From: Flavobacteriales bacterium
GTDB taxonomy: Bacteria; Bacteroidota; Bacteroidia; Flavobacteriales; UBA1820
Direction of reading: 5' to 3'
Assembly: GCA_017620815.1 (NCBI GenBank)
Contig: JAGAUI010000007.1
Span: forward strand, 1 to 34,797
DNA length: 34,797 nucleotides
Shown: one piece after another, positions 7,993 to 16,508 of the stretch
How the letters are laid out: every line of letters starts with the position of its first letter
Numbering within the stretch: position 1 is the first letter of the stretch
The notes under the pieces: model-generated
What the model saw: the letters and a program-made list of their open reading frames with translations, nothing else
Database searches by the model: none
Told to the model about the DNA's origin: nothing
Program-made: the position numbers and the translations under genes

Positions 7993-9654
7993 ATGGCAAA
8001 CACTCTACCGGCGCCTTTCACGCCACCCTACCAGCTAGACCCTCGTTTTGAGAAAAGCGTAGCATATTTCTCTATGGAATATGCCATAGACCAGAGCTTG
8101 AAGATATATTCTGGTGGTCTAGGATTTTTGGCTGGTTCGCACATGCGTAGTGCTTACCAATGCCGTCAGAACCTTATGGGTATAGGTATCCTATGGAAAA
8201 ACGGATATTATGACCAGAAACGTGCAGCAGACCAGACTATGGAGGTACGTTTTGAAGAGAAAATATACAAATTCCTAGTAGATACAGGAATAAAATTCAC
8301 AGTAGATATACACCATTCTCCTGTGTGGGTTAAGGCATATTACCTAGACCCTAAAACATTTGGCACTGCTCCTATGTTCTTCCTCACTACCGACCTTGAA
8401 GAGAACGACTGGCTAGGACGCAGCACCACATTCCGTCTATATGATTCAGACCCACAGGCAAAAATCGCCGCTTCTATCGTTCTAGGACGTGGAGGTATTA
8501 AACTTCTAGAAAAACTAAACTACATGCCAGAAATCATACACCTTAACGAAGCTCACGCTGTAACAGCGGCTCTAGAGTTGTATGAAAAATATCAAGACGT
8601 AGAAGAAGTACGCAAACACGTGGTATTCACTACCCACACTCCAGAAGAAGCAGGTAACGAAAAACACCCAGTGGATATGCTTAACAACATGAGTTTCTTT
8701 GGTAACATACCTCTAGAGGTAGCCAAAGAGATATCTGGAGTAAAAGACGGTATCTTTAATCACTCACTTGCTGCTCTACGCCTTTCTTGCCGTGCAAACG
8801 GTGTGTCAAAACTTCACGGGGAAGTATCTCGCCTTATGTGGAAAGACTATGAAGGCATAGCTCCTATCACTCACGTTACCAATGCACAAAACAAGTCTTA
8901 CTGGGCAGACTACATGCTAGAACAAGCTCGCGTTACCAATAACGACTTGATGCTTATATCTCGTAAAAAATCTCTTAAAAAGAGCCTTTTCTCTCACGTT
9001 GCAGACCAGTGCGGTACCATATTTGACCCACATGTACTTACCATAGTATGGTCTCGTCGTTTTGCAGAATACAAACGCCCAGACCTTATTACTCGCGACA
9101 TGAACCGTTTCCGCCGTCTTATGGAAAACACCCAATACCCAGTACAGATAATATGGGCAGGTAAACCATACCCGGGTGACCAAGGTGCCATAAACACATT
9201 TAACAAACTGGTGGACTTGTCAAAACAGTATAAAAACATGGCTGTTCTAGTAGGTTATGAACTATGGCTATCTCGTAAGCTTAAACTAGGAGCAGACATT
9301 TGGCTTAACAACCCACGTATCACTCGTGAGGCCTCTGGTACATCTGGTATGACAGCCGCCATGAACGGTGCTATCAACCTTTCTACCAATGATGGTTGGA
9401 TGCCAGAATTTGCCAAAGATGGTTTCAACTCATTCATCATCCCTGCACAGGACTACAAACTTCCTACTTATGAGCAGGACATACGTGATATGGACAACTT
9501 GTTTGACATACTAGAAAACAAGGTTATCCCTCTATATTACGAAGACCCTAAGGCTTGGACAGAAATGATGTTCAACTCTATGAATGACGTTACTCCATTC
9601 TTTGATTCTTCTCGTATGGTTACAGAATACTACGAAAAGATTTATAACGAATAG
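7993..9654 (+). CDS. short GT35 alpha-glucan phosphorylase-like protein, PLP lysine replaced
   Basis: This 553-residue cytoplasmic protein belongs to the short glycogen/alpha-glucan phosphorylase-like group. Visible family features are the N-terminal VAYFSMEYA, IYSGGLGFLAG (about residues 40-50), HLNEAHA, TTHTPEEAGNEKHP and a C-terminal GT-B half with RRFAEYKRPDL and EASGTSGM. In catalytic phosphorylases the residue after this SGM is the lysine that binds pyridoxal phosphate; here it is Thr454 (ACA at 9352). It may therefore be a non-PLP glycosyltransferase, or a glucan-binding or otherwise altered enzyme. Phosphorylase naming should be treated with care. It is monocistronic, with its own promoter and a strong terminator. 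The CTA-before-G codon bias is especially clear here. Confidence 0.85.
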   Translation: MANTLPAPFTPPYQLDPRFEKSVAYFSMEYAIDQSLKIYSGGLGFLAGSHMRSAYQCRQNLMGIGILWKNGYYDQKRAADQTMEVRFEEKIYKFLVDTGIKFTVDIHHSPVWVKAYYLDPKTFGTAPMFFLTTDLEENDWLGRSTTFRLYDSDPQAKIAASIVLGRGGIKLLEKLNYMPEIIHLNEAHAVTAALELYEKYQDVEEVRKHVVFTTHTPEEAGNEKHPVDMLNNMSFFGNIPLEVAKEISGVKDGIFNHSLAALRLSCRANGVSKLHGEVSRLMWKDYEGIAPITHVTNAQNKSYWADYMLEQARVTNNDLMLISRKKSLKKSLFSHVADQCGTIFDPHVLTIVWSRRFAEYKRPDLITRDMNRFRRLMENTQYPVQIIWAGKPYPGDQGAINTFNKLVDLSKQYKNMAVLVGYELWLSRKLKLGADIWLNNPRITREASGTSGMTAAMNGAINLSTNDGWMPEFAKDGFNSFIIPAQDYKLPTYEQDIRDMDNLFDILENKVIPLYYEDPKAWTEMMFNSMNDVTPFFDSSRMVTEYYEKIYNE

Positions 9655-9674
9655 TAAATTCTAGTCTATATTTT

Positions 9675-9707
9675 AACGCCCGCCACCTCAAGTGGCGGGC
9701 GTTTTTT
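9675..9707 (+). terminator. strong intrinsic terminator
   Basis: A 12-bp stem (9675-9686 with 9692-9703), almost all GC in its inner part, has a 5-base loop and a T-run to 9707. It closes the GT35-like gene. Confidence 0.9.
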
Positions 9708-9742
9708 ATGCAAAAAAAAATGAAAATATGAGCATCTATCAC

Positions 9743-9774
9743 TTTGGCTTTTTGTAAATATATCTATACTTTTG
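9743..9774 (+). promoter_or_regulatory. promoter for cmk
   Basis: TTTG at 9743-9746, a 20-base spacer and TACTTTTG at 9767-9774 fit the Bacteroidetes consensus with one extra spacer base. The predicted leader to the cmk ATG is about 23 bases. Confidence 0.75.
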
Positions 9775-9802
9775 CATACATAGTACACATATAATTATAT
9801 TT

Positions 9803-10480
9803 ATGAATAAACCTATCATCATAGCCATAGACGGAGTTTCTGGGAGTGGCAAAAGCACTATGGCTCGCACACTGGCAGCCAAATATAATTTCATGTATGT
9901 AGATACAGGAGCCATGTATCGTGCTGTTACTCTATATGCCATAGAGAAAGGCTACCTTACAGGAGACACCCTGCTTAAAAAACAACTCATAGACGACTTG
10001 CCCGATATAGATATATGTTTTGACAGTGATGGACACACCCTACTATGCGGCATAGATGTAGAGAGTAAGATAAGAGGCATGGAAGTATCATCTGGAGTGA
10101 GCAAGATAGCCACCATACCCGAAGTACGCAGTGCTATGGTTGACCAGCAACGCAAGATGAGTCACAGCCACAGCGTCGTTATGGATGGTCGAGATATAGG
10201 CACCACTGTATTCCCCAATGCCGATGTCAAGCTCTATGTAACTTCATCGGCCGAAGTACGTGCCCGCCGACGTCTGGACGAACTCACAGCCAAAGGCGAA
10301 AAGGTAGAGTATGATACTATCCTTAAAAACATTACCGAGAGAGATTACATAGATTCTTCGCGAGAGGTATCCCCTCTTACCAAAGCCCCCGATGCCATAG
10401 AGATAGATAACTCCCACATGAGCATAGAAGAACAGAACTCGCTCATTAACAGCATAGTAGAAAAACATTTGTCTATGTAA
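9803..10480 (+). CDS. cmk: (d)CMP kinase
   Basis: This cytoplasmic nucleoside-monophosphate kinase phosphorylates CMP and dCMP for nucleotide salvage and synthesis. It is 225 residues long with the P-loop GVSGSGKST at residues 11-19. The CMP-binding segment VDTGAMYRAVT, the DGRDIGT motif and an R-rich lid with RRRLDEL followed by RDYIDSSRE are all in family order. It is a single gene with its own promoter, between terminators. rpsA, a frequent neighbour of cmk in other bacteria, is absent here. Confidence 0.95.
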   Translation: MNKPIIIAIDGVSGSGKSTMARTLAAKYNFMYVDTGAMYRAVTLYAIEKGYLTGDTLLKKQLIDDLPDIDICFDSDGHTLLCGIDVESKIRGMEVSSGVSKIATIPEVRSAMVDQQRKMSHSHSVVMDGRDIGTTVFPNADVKLYVTSSAEVRARRRLDELTAKGEKVEYDTILKNITERDYIDSSREVSPLTKAPDAIEIDNSHMSIEEQNSLINSIVEKHLSM

Positions 10481-10555
10481 TTAATCACAACATAACATTA
10501 TTATTCCTCGCCAATTTTATTTGCTTAAAAAATTATTTTACCACATATAATTTAT

Positions 10556-10563
10556 TAACTTTG
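10556..10563 (+). promoter_or_regulatory. -7 element for the OmpA/TPR lipoprotein gene
   Basis: TAACTTTG matches the consensus and lies 49 bases before the ATG at 10612. The region around it is very AT-rich and no clear -33 box is at the right spacing. Confidence 0.65.
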
Positions 10564-10611
10564 CTACCAAATAAAAAGAAATAAAAATCAATTAATTCAC
10601 AATCACAAGAT

Positions 10612-12285
10612 ATGAAACACTTTATTTTAAAAACTCTTTCTCTAGCTCTTATAGCAGTGGTTTTTACTAGCTGTAACGGTTGGAAAGAACTGGCCAAAGA
10701 TTACTACACTGTAACGCCAGACCCTCTAGAAGTAAACGGAGGTAAAGTATCATTTGACATCAATGCACAGATACCTGCACAGGTGTTCAAAAAGACTTAT
10801 GCTCTTAAAATCACTCCAGAACTAGTTTATGGTAGCTCATCTACTGCTCTACCTGCTGTAACTTATCAGGGCGAAAACTTCCCAGGTAACAACACAGTTA
10901 TCCCTTATGACGAAGGTAAAGCTGTAACTTATTCTGCTTCTACTCCTTATAAACCAGAGATGGAAAAATGCACACTAGTTGCACGTCTTACAGGTCTTAA
11001 AGGTAAAAAAGCCAAAGAACTAGGAACTATAGAACTAGCCAAAGGTGTTATCACTACAGCTCTTTCTGTAAAAGATGAATACCTTCCTAGCTACGCTCCA
11101 TCAGAATTTGTACGCGACACAGACACTTACCAGAGTGGTCTAGTACACTTCCTAGTAAATTCTGCATATGTACGTCCTGCACAGCTTAAAACAGCTGGAT
11201 ATAAAGCTCTATGTGATTTTGTTAAGATGGCCGTTAAAGACACTTCGCTAGTTATCACTGGTGTAGAATTCATAGGTCACGCTTCTCCAGAAGGTGAGGC
11301 TACTCTTAACGAAAACCTATCTATAGACCGTGCCAAAGCAGTTGAAAAATACTTCCAGAAAGTAATAGAAAAAGCTCAGGTAGCAGGTTGGGGTAACAGC
11401 GGCTTCTACACAGAAAAAGGTGAAGGAGCAGACTGGGACGGTTTCTTTGAACTGCTAGCAAACTCTTCTATCAGCGACAAAGATATGATTAAACGCACCC
11501 TAGATGGCGAACCTCTTCTATCTACCAAAGAAAAAACTCTTAAGAGCCTAGAAAGCACTTATGGTGATATCCACGACAAGATTCTTCCAGAATTGCGTCG
11601 TACAGAAATCCGCGTGAAATACACTATCAAAGGTCGTACAGACGAGCAAATACATACTCTTGCTATCAAAGAACCAAACGTTCTTACAGCCAACGAACTT
11701 ATCTATGCTGCTGAAGCTCTAGCAACTAGCGAAGACGAACAGATAGCTATCCTTAAAAACGCTATCAAAGTTTATCCTAACGACTACCGTGGTTATAACA
11801 ACATGGGTGTAGCTCTATGGGATAAAGGCGACCGCGAAGCTGCAATCAATGCATTTGGTGAAGCTGCTGCCAAATCACAGAACGATATAACAGCCAATAA
11901 CACTGCTGTTGCTCGCCTTGTAAAAGGTGACGTAGCTGGTGCCAAAGCTGCCCTAGCCAAATCAAATGCCGATGAAGCTGCTTATAACAAAGGTATCATC
12001 GCTATCATGGAAGGCGACTATAAAACTGCCGCACAGAACATGAACGACCTACCTTCATATGACACAGCCCTAGCTCAACTGCTAGCAGGTGATAACGCTG
12101 CCGCTATACAGACTCTTAACGCTCTAGGTGAAGAAGATGCACAGGTTCTATACCTTAAAGCCGTAGCTTATGCTCGTGGTGGTCAGAACGCCAAAGCCAA
12201 AGAAACTCTAGCCAAAGCTGCTGCTATAGACCCTACATTGAGTGTCAAAGCACAGAATGATATGGAATTCCGTAACCTTAAATAA
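10612..12285 (+). CDS. outer-membrane lipoprotein with OmpA-like and TPR domains
   Basis: The 557-residue protein has a lipoprotein signal ending FTSC with the lipidated Cys at residue 21, so it should sit in the outer membrane facing the periplasm. Residues about 35-200 form an uncharacterised beta-rich region. About 215-350 resemble an OmpA-type peptidoglycan-binding domain (FIGHASPEGE followed by RAKAVEKYF), although it is interrupted by an insertion. About 365-555 are TPR-like helical repeats rich in Ala, Asn and Lys (for example YPNDYRGYNNMGVALW). It probably tethers or organises envelope proteins. Codon use is highly biased toward a few codons, as in strongly expressed genes. Similar OmpA/TPR proteins occur in Bacteroidales, but I cannot assign a named orthologue. 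Confidence 0.85.
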   Translation: MKHFILKTLSLALIAVVFTSCNGWKELAKDYYTVTPDPLEVNGGKVSFDINAQIPAQVFKKTYALKITPELVYGSSSTALPAVTYQGENFPGNNTVIPYDEGKAVTYSASTPYKPEMEKCTLVARLTGLKGKKAKELGTIELAKGVITTALSVKDEYLPSYAPSEFVRDTDTYQSGLVHFLVNSAYVRPAQLKTAGYKALCDFVKMAVKDTSLVITGVEFIGHASPEGEATLNENLSIDRAKAVEKYFQKVIEKAQVAGWGNSGFYTEKGEGADWDGFFELLANSSISDKDMIKRTLDGEPLLSTKEKTLKSLESTYGDIHDKILPELRRTEIRVKYTIKGRTDEQIHTLAIKEPNVLTANELIYAAEALATSEDEQIAILKNAIKVYPNDYRGYNNMGVALWDKGDREAAINAFGEAAAKSQNDITANNTAVARLVKGDVAGAKAALAKSNADEAAYNKGIIAIMEGDYKTAAQNMNDLPSYDTALAQLLAGDNAAAIQTLNALGEEDAQVLYLKAVAYARGGQNAKAKETLAKAAAIDPTLSVKAQNDMEFRNLK

Positions 12286-12300
12286 TAATAGGTACTCCTT

Positions 12301-12334
12301 AAAAAGGCACCGCCCACAGGGCGGTGCCTTTTTT
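12301..12334 (+). terminator. strong intrinsic terminator
   Basis: The stem GGCACCGCCC/GGGCGGTGCC with loop ACA is flanked by an A5 run and a T6 run, at 12301-12334. It closes the OmpA/TPR gene. Confidence 0.92.
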
Positions 12335-12399
12335 CATATCCTATATTTTCCCATCCTATAAATAATATCTCATACCATATAAAATCTACAAATAAGCCG

Positions 12400-12407
12400 T
12401 ACCTTTG
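12400..12407 (+). promoter_or_regulatory. -7 element abutting the MATE gene start
   Basis: TACCTTTG ends only 6 bases before the ATG at 12414. With the usual start point 4-7 bases after the box, the transcript would begin at or within a few bases of the start codon. No clear -33 TTTG is seen. Confidence 0.6.
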
Positions 12408-12413
12408 TCCCCT

Positions 12414-13775
12414 ATGAAAATAGAGAACGAATACATAGCCAATATACGTCTAGCACTACCTGTGATGTTGGGTCAGAGTGCCAATGTCCTTACGGGACTA
12501 GTGGATAACTATATGTTGGCACGTCTGGGTGGAAACGAAGGAGAACTGGCTCTTTCTGCTGGAGCTACTGCAGGAGCTGTATTCATACTAGTGTTACTGG
12601 TAGGAACGGGTATTTCTTGTGGTATGACACCTTTTGTAGCGTTCTCTCACGCCCAAAAAGACAGCAAAGAGATAGACCGTATATTCCGCAATGGATGGGT
12701 GATGAACGCCTGTATAGGTATCATATTTGCAATGCTACTATATGTTACAGCACCTCTTTTATCACACCCTGCACTAGGGCAAGTAGATGAAATAACGTCG
12801 CTGGCTATACCCTACCTACGCATAGTGGGATTTTCGCTCATACCAGTTATGATATTCCAGAGCTATAAACAGACTATAGATGGACTGGGAAATACTTGGA
12901 TAGGGATGGCCGCCGTCATACTCTCCAACGTGGTGAACATAACAGCCAACTATGCTCTTATATATGGTAACTGGGGTTTTGAAAAGATGGGTGTAGAAGG
13001 TGCTGCTTGGGGGACATTTATATCTCGCGTGGCACTGGTAATGATAATGATATTTATCACTGCTTTCCATAGAGACTTGAAACACTTTATAAGGATAAAC
13101 ATCTTTAAGGGCATATCGTGGAAACCCATACGCAAGATATTGGGCATAGGGATACCCACAGGCATGCAGATGTTATTTGAGATGGGAGTCTTCAGTGCTG
13201 CTGCACTGCTAGCAGGACGTTACGGGCAGACATATATGTCTGCTCACCAAATAGCCGCACAGGTAACAGGTCTTACATACACATTTGTTTCGGGAATGGC
13301 GGTAGCTGCCACCATACGCGTGAGCCACTACCTAGGTTTAGGGGACATTATGGGCATACGCCGGGCATCTCGTTGTGCATATGTCATGGTAGTAGGTCTT
13401 ATGGGGATATTCGGGTTATGCTATGTGATATTCAATGAGGATATTCCAGCACTCTTTTTTGAGAGAGGGAGTGATGTTGTAGCCTACACTGCCCCACTGT
13501 TTATATATGCTGCTATATTTGAACTTTTTGACGGGATACAGGTCGTCAGCCAAGGAGCATTACGCGGTCTTCAAGACGTAAAAATACCCACAGCTATCAC
13601 AGCCGCAGGATATTGGGCGGTAGCATTCCCTCTGGCGGTTATACTGGGAGTATGGTGTGATATGAAAACAGAGGGAATATGGATAGGACTCGCTTCGGGG
13701 TTGATTTTTTGTGCAATAATGCTTACCTTGCGGCTTGTAATCATGATGCGTCATATAAAAGTTAAATACAACTAA
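12414..13775 (+). CDS. MATE-family multidrug/cation efflux transporter
   Basis: This inner-membrane exporter uses a sodium or proton gradient to expel drugs or cationic metabolites. The 453-residue protein has about twelve membrane helices in two halves. Family features are RLALPVMLGQ in the first helix, GLVDNYMLARLG and a second-half repeat beginning GIPTGMQMLFE. I start at ATG 12414; a TTG three codons upstream lies inside the likely -7 box and is rejected. The position of that promoter predicts an almost leaderless mRNA. The substrate cannot be told from sequence. The small gene 13789-14022 follows 13 bases after the stop and may be cotranscribed. Confidence 0.92.
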   Translation: MKIENEYIANIRLALPVMLGQSANVLTGLVDNYMLARLGGNEGELALSAGATAGAVFILVLLVGTGISCGMTPFVAFSHAQKDSKEIDRIFRNGWVMNACIGIIFAMLLYVTAPLLSHPALGQVDEITSLAIPYLRIVGFSLIPVMIFQSYKQTIDGLGNTWIGMAAVILSNVVNITANYALIYGNWGFEKMGVEGAAWGTFISRVALVMIMIFITAFHRDLKHFIRINIFKGISWKPIRKILGIGIPTGMQMLFEMGVFSAAALLAGRYGQTYMSAHQIAAQVTGLTYTFVSGMAVAATIRVSHYLGLGDIMGIRRASRCAYVMVVGLMGIFGLCYVIFNEDIPALFFERGSDVVAYTAPLFIYAAIFELFDGIQVVSQGALRGLQDVKIPTAITAAGYWAVAFPLAVILGVWCDMKTEGIWIGLASGLIFCAIMLTLRLVIMMRHIKVKYN

Positions 13776-13788
13776 ATCAATACATTAT

Positions 13789-14022
13789 ATGGATTTACCT
13801 AAATTTTTGATAGGAGATAATACACGTTGTGATGATGCGATTTTTGTCATTCACACAGAATACCCTCGTTTTATCATAGACCTAGTAACCGAAGACGTAG
13901 AATGGATGGAAGACGTCAGCGAAGAAGACCCAGCTATCCTAGCCGAAGAGTCTGAACGTCTTTTTGCCGAAGCTGCTGCATTTTATGACAGCGAAATAGA
14001 ACGTATAGAAAAAGAATTATAA
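13789..14022 (+). CDS. conserved acidic small protein, function unknown
   Basis: The 77-residue cytoplasmic protein starts MDLPKFLIGDN and has a compact first half with FVIHTEYPRFIIDLV, then a strongly acidic, probably helical second half rich in Glu and Asp. I recognise the type as a small protein conserved in Bacteroidetes with no assigned function. It lies 13 bases after the MATE gene and 20 bases before the YqeY-family gene, so it is probably cotranscribed with them. The absence of Cys or His clusters argues against a metal-binding role. Confidence 0.8.
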   Translation: MDLPKFLIGDNTRCDDAIFVIHTEYPRFIIDLVTEDVEWMEDVSEEDPAILAEESERLFAEAAAFYDSEIERIEKEL

Positions 14023-14042
14023 ACACCATAAAAAGAAAAGAT

Positions 14043-14492
14043 ATGAGCCTAGAAGCACAAGTTATGGACCGTATGAAAGAGGCCATGAAAGCCAAAGATA
14101 AAGTAGCACTAGAATCACTACGTGCTATAAAATCGGCTATACTACTTGAAAAGACATCTGGAGCAGGAGGAGAAATAACATCTCAAGGAGAGATAAAACT
14201 ACTCCAACGCCTAGTAAAACAACGCAAAGACGCCGCTGCTATATACGCCGAACAGAACCGTACAGACCTTGCCGATGCCGAACTAGCACAGGTAGCCGTC
14301 ATAGAGCAGTTCCTTCCAGAACAGATGTCCCCAGAAGCACTAGAAGAAGAGATAAGCAAAATCATAGCACAGCTAGGTGCATCTTCTTCTTCAGACATGG
14401 GTCGTGTTATGGGTGTAGCGTCCAAATCTCTAGCCGGCAAAGCCGAAGGCAAAGCAATAGCAGACATGGTTAAAAAACTATTGGCTAGATAA
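14043..14492 (+). CDS. GatB/YqeY-domain protein
   Basis: The 149-residue protein matches the YqeY family, a helical domain also found at the tail of the GatB subunit of the tRNA amidotransferase and thought to bind tRNA or its complexes. The start SLEAQVMDRMKEAMKAKDKVALESLRAIKSAI, read as helix 1-2, and the later EQFLPEQMS and MGRVMG...KGKA-type ending fit the family (SSDMGRVMGVAS, GKAEGKAIADMVKK). Its cellular role is not well defined. It is the last gene of the MATE-small protein-YqeY run. Confidence 0.9.
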   Translation: MSLEAQVMDRMKEAMKAKDKVALESLRAIKSAILLEKTSGAGGEITSQGEIKLLQRLVKQRKDAAAIYAEQNRTDLADAELAQVAVIEQFLPEQMSPEALEEEISKIIAQLGASSSSDMGRVMGVASKSLAGKAEGKAIADMVKKLLAR

Positions 14493-14621
14493 CTCACGAT
14501 GCTAAAATTAAGCTAAAAAAGTTATAATTCTGTCTTTTATCTTAAAGTTGTTGGTGGAGTGGGATTTATTCCATAAAATTGCAACTTGAAAAAAAGACAC
14601 ATCATTATAAGCGATTTTTAT

Positions 14622-15440
14622 ATGTTGAAAAGAACACTTATACTGCTCTCTATCATAGCACTAGCTACTAGCTGCCTTAAAGAAGCGAGCAAATATGAAC
14701 AACAAGAACATACAGACAAGGTAAATGCACAGGGCATAGAGCTATACATGCGTACCCACAAAGTAGTGGATACCCAGTATGGTCCAGAGATTCAACCCGC
14801 ACAAGACGGCGACCCAAATAACCTATGGGAAACACGCCGTACTGCTCCTGTTACAACATCTACACCATATTCAGACCTAGTAGGTCATGCCTTTATGGAT
14901 ACCACTACCGTCAAGGTTGTAGAACCATCGGGAGATACGGTAAAACGTCCTACTGGCATATGGATTTATGTTCACAACGCAGGATACTATAACCAATTCC
15001 CCAAAGATTCAAGTGCCGTACTGGTAAAATACACTGGATACCTTATAGATGACGAACCATTCTCTATCCAGCCTACCGGTGCTACATTCTACCTTAATAG
15101 TTCTACTATCACTGGTTTCAGTGCAGGAATGAAATACTTCCAACCCGGACACCTAGAAGAAGTAAAATATGAAGGTTCAGATAAAACATACATGTCATAT
15201 GAACATGGAGGCACAGGTCTTCTTATCATCCCTTCCAAATTTGGTTATGGAGACGAGGTGTCTGGCTCTATCCCACCAAATTCTGTACTTATATTTAACA
15301 TCAACTTACTATCTATAGCAGATTTCCTTCCAGATGGTGAAAAATTTGAAAAAACTATGGCTCTAGTACATAATCGTTCTCTTACCAAATGGCTACCTAT
15401 GTTGCCAGTGTCTTCATACATAGCCAAAGAAAAGAAATAA
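14622..15440 (+). CDS. FKBP-type peptidyl-prolyl isomerase lipoprotein
   Basis: This periplasm-facing lipoprotein has a signal peptide ending ALATSC with Cys at residue 18. It is 272 residues long. The C-terminal half reads as an FKBP domain (about 140-245): VKYTGYLIDDEPF, then a GFSAGMKYFQPG segment, IPSKFGYGDE and IPPNSVLIFNINLLSI. FKBPs accelerate proline isomerisation and help envelope proteins fold; related Bacteroidetes lipoproteins include GldI. ATG 14622 gives a clean signal peptide, whereas the open frame back to a TTG at 14586 does not. A second, shorter FKBP lipoprotein follows 15 bases later. Some aromatic pocket residues differ from classic FKBP, so enzyme activity is not certain. 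Confidence 0.88.
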   Translation: MLKRTLILLSIIALATSCLKEASKYEQQEHTDKVNAQGIELYMRTHKVVDTQYGPEIQPAQDGDPNNLWETRRTAPVTTSTPYSDLVGHAFMDTTTVKVVEPSGDTVKRPTGIWIYVHNAGYYNQFPKDSSAVLVKYTGYLIDDEPFSIQPTGATFYLNSSTITGFSAGMKYFQPGHLEEVKYEGSDKTYMSYEHGGTGLLIIPSKFGYGDEVSGSIPPNSVLIFNINLLSIADFLPDGEKFEKTMALVHNRSLTKWLPMLPVSSYIAKEKK

Positions 15441-15455
15441 CACCACTATATAGCT

Positions 15456-16040
15456 GTGAATAAAATCTTTGTCCACATAAACAGAACATTATCATTGCTT
15501 ATGGCAATGATAATGTTTTTTATGTTATACTCCTGCCAAAAGAGCCCTACTATTAGCAGCGTTCAGAACGAAAAAGATGATAAACTCATAGCCGAATTTA
15601 TAGCCTCCCACTCTATATCTCCTTCAGGCGAAATAGTATCTAGCAGCCAGGGAGGTTCTATTCCACTTTCAGACACTATTTACTCTACACAAGACTTTCA
15701 TATAGTCCATCTATCTCACGGTGCAGGCGTTAGCCCTAGTATCAATGACCGCGTGGACATCACTTACCGAGGATACTACCTGCATGATTTACACCTTTTT
15801 GACAGTAAAGACACCCCTACACCTGTATGGTTATCGGGAGCGATAGAAGGGATAAGTAAAGCTGTTACAAGCATGAAAACAGCATCTAATGACAACCCTA
15901 TCCCCGGTAAAGCATGGGTGATAATACCTTCACGCATGGGTTGGGGAGCAGATGATATGGACACCCCTTCTGTACCCGCCAATACTTGCCTTCTATACTA
16001 CATAGAACTGCATTCTATAAGCACCATAGAGAAACAATAA
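15456..16040 (+). CDS. second FKBP-type peptidyl-prolyl isomerase lipoprotein
   Basis: The 194-residue protein starts at GTG 15456, 15 bases after the previous gene. That start gives a lipoprotein signal with Cys27 in MLYSCQKS; the ATG at 15501 would leave too short an export signal. The C-terminal domain (about 95-190) follows the FKBP pattern: VDITYRGYYLHDLHLFD, a SGAIEGISKAVTSMK segment, VIIPSRMGWGAD and VPANTCLLYYIELHSI. It is a diverged paralogue of its upstream neighbour and probably cotranscribed. The Ala in VPANT replaces the Pro-Pro step (IPPN) of typical members. Confidence 0.85.
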   Translation: MNKIFVHINRTLSLLMAMIMFFMLYSCQKSPTISSVQNEKDDKLIAEFIASHSISPSGEIVSSSQGGSIPLSDTIYSTQDFHIVHLSHGAGVSPSINDRVDITYRGYYLHDLHLFDSKDTPTPVWLSGAIEGISKAVTSMKTASNDNPIPGKAWVIIPSRMGWGADDMDTPSVPANTCLLYYIELHSISTIEKQ

Positions 16041-16105
16041 CACTCTCACCATACTCTCCCTGCCTTTTCTTTTGCAGAAAGGGCTGTAAAATTATACCCA
16101 AAAAA

Positions 16106-16137
16106 TTTGGCAATATCAAACCATTGTCCTATTTTTG
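16106..16137 (+). promoter_or_regulatory. promoter for the coiled-coil/zapA unit
   Basis: TTTG at 16106-16109, a 20-base spacer and TATTTTTG at 16130-16137 fit the consensus. The predicted leader before ATG 16167 is about 25 bases. Confidence 0.75.
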
Positions 16138-16166
16138 TCCTAGATAGGAAGTAGTGTAGCTAATAT

Positions 16167-16466
16167 ATGGAAAATCATCTCCAAATAATTGATAAACTGA
16201 TAACATCGGTACGTATTATAAGAGAGCATGCCCGTATATTACGAGACGAAAACTATAGACTTAAGCAGGAATTTGAAACCTTAAAACAGGAGAACAAAGG
16301 ATTATTTGAGTCTTTGAAGGAAAAGGAAGAAGAATTGCGTATGGCTCGTCTGGCACAGGGAGTAAATGACCCCAAACAGACTGCTGCACTGAAAGCACAA
16401 ATCCAACGCATGATAAAAGATATAGACAAAAGCATAGCTCTATTGTCTGATACATCACAACGTTAG
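16167..16466 (+). CDS. small coiled-coil protein upstream of zapA
   Basis: The 99-residue cytoplasmic protein is almost entirely heptad-like helix, with a Lys/Glu-rich core around residues 20-65 (RDENYRLKQEFETLKQ) and a second helix at about 70-95. It lies 42 bases upstream of zapA and shares its promoter. In other bacteria ZapA acts with the coiled-coil ZapB, and this protein's size and position fit a ZapB-like partner, but low-complexity coiled coils match many proteins. I therefore give no gene name. Confidence 0.8.
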   Translation: MENHLQIIDKLITSVRIIREHARILRDENYRLKQEFETLKQENKGLFESLKEKEEELRMARLAQGVNDPKQTAALKAQIQRMIKDIDKSIALLSDTSQR

Positions 16467-16508
16467 AGAGAGTCATAAACGCACATCATAAAATAAGGAA
16501 TTATCAAC

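Noticed and set aside
12405-12413. TTG start three codons upstream of the MATE gene
   Set aside because: It lies within the likely -7 promoter box, so it would not be on the transcript; ATG 12414 gives the normal family start.
14586-14621. N-terminal extension of the first FKBP lipoprotein from TTG 14586
   Set aside because: It would bury the lipoprotein signal peptide behind 12 charged or polar residues; ATG 14622 gives a clean signal.
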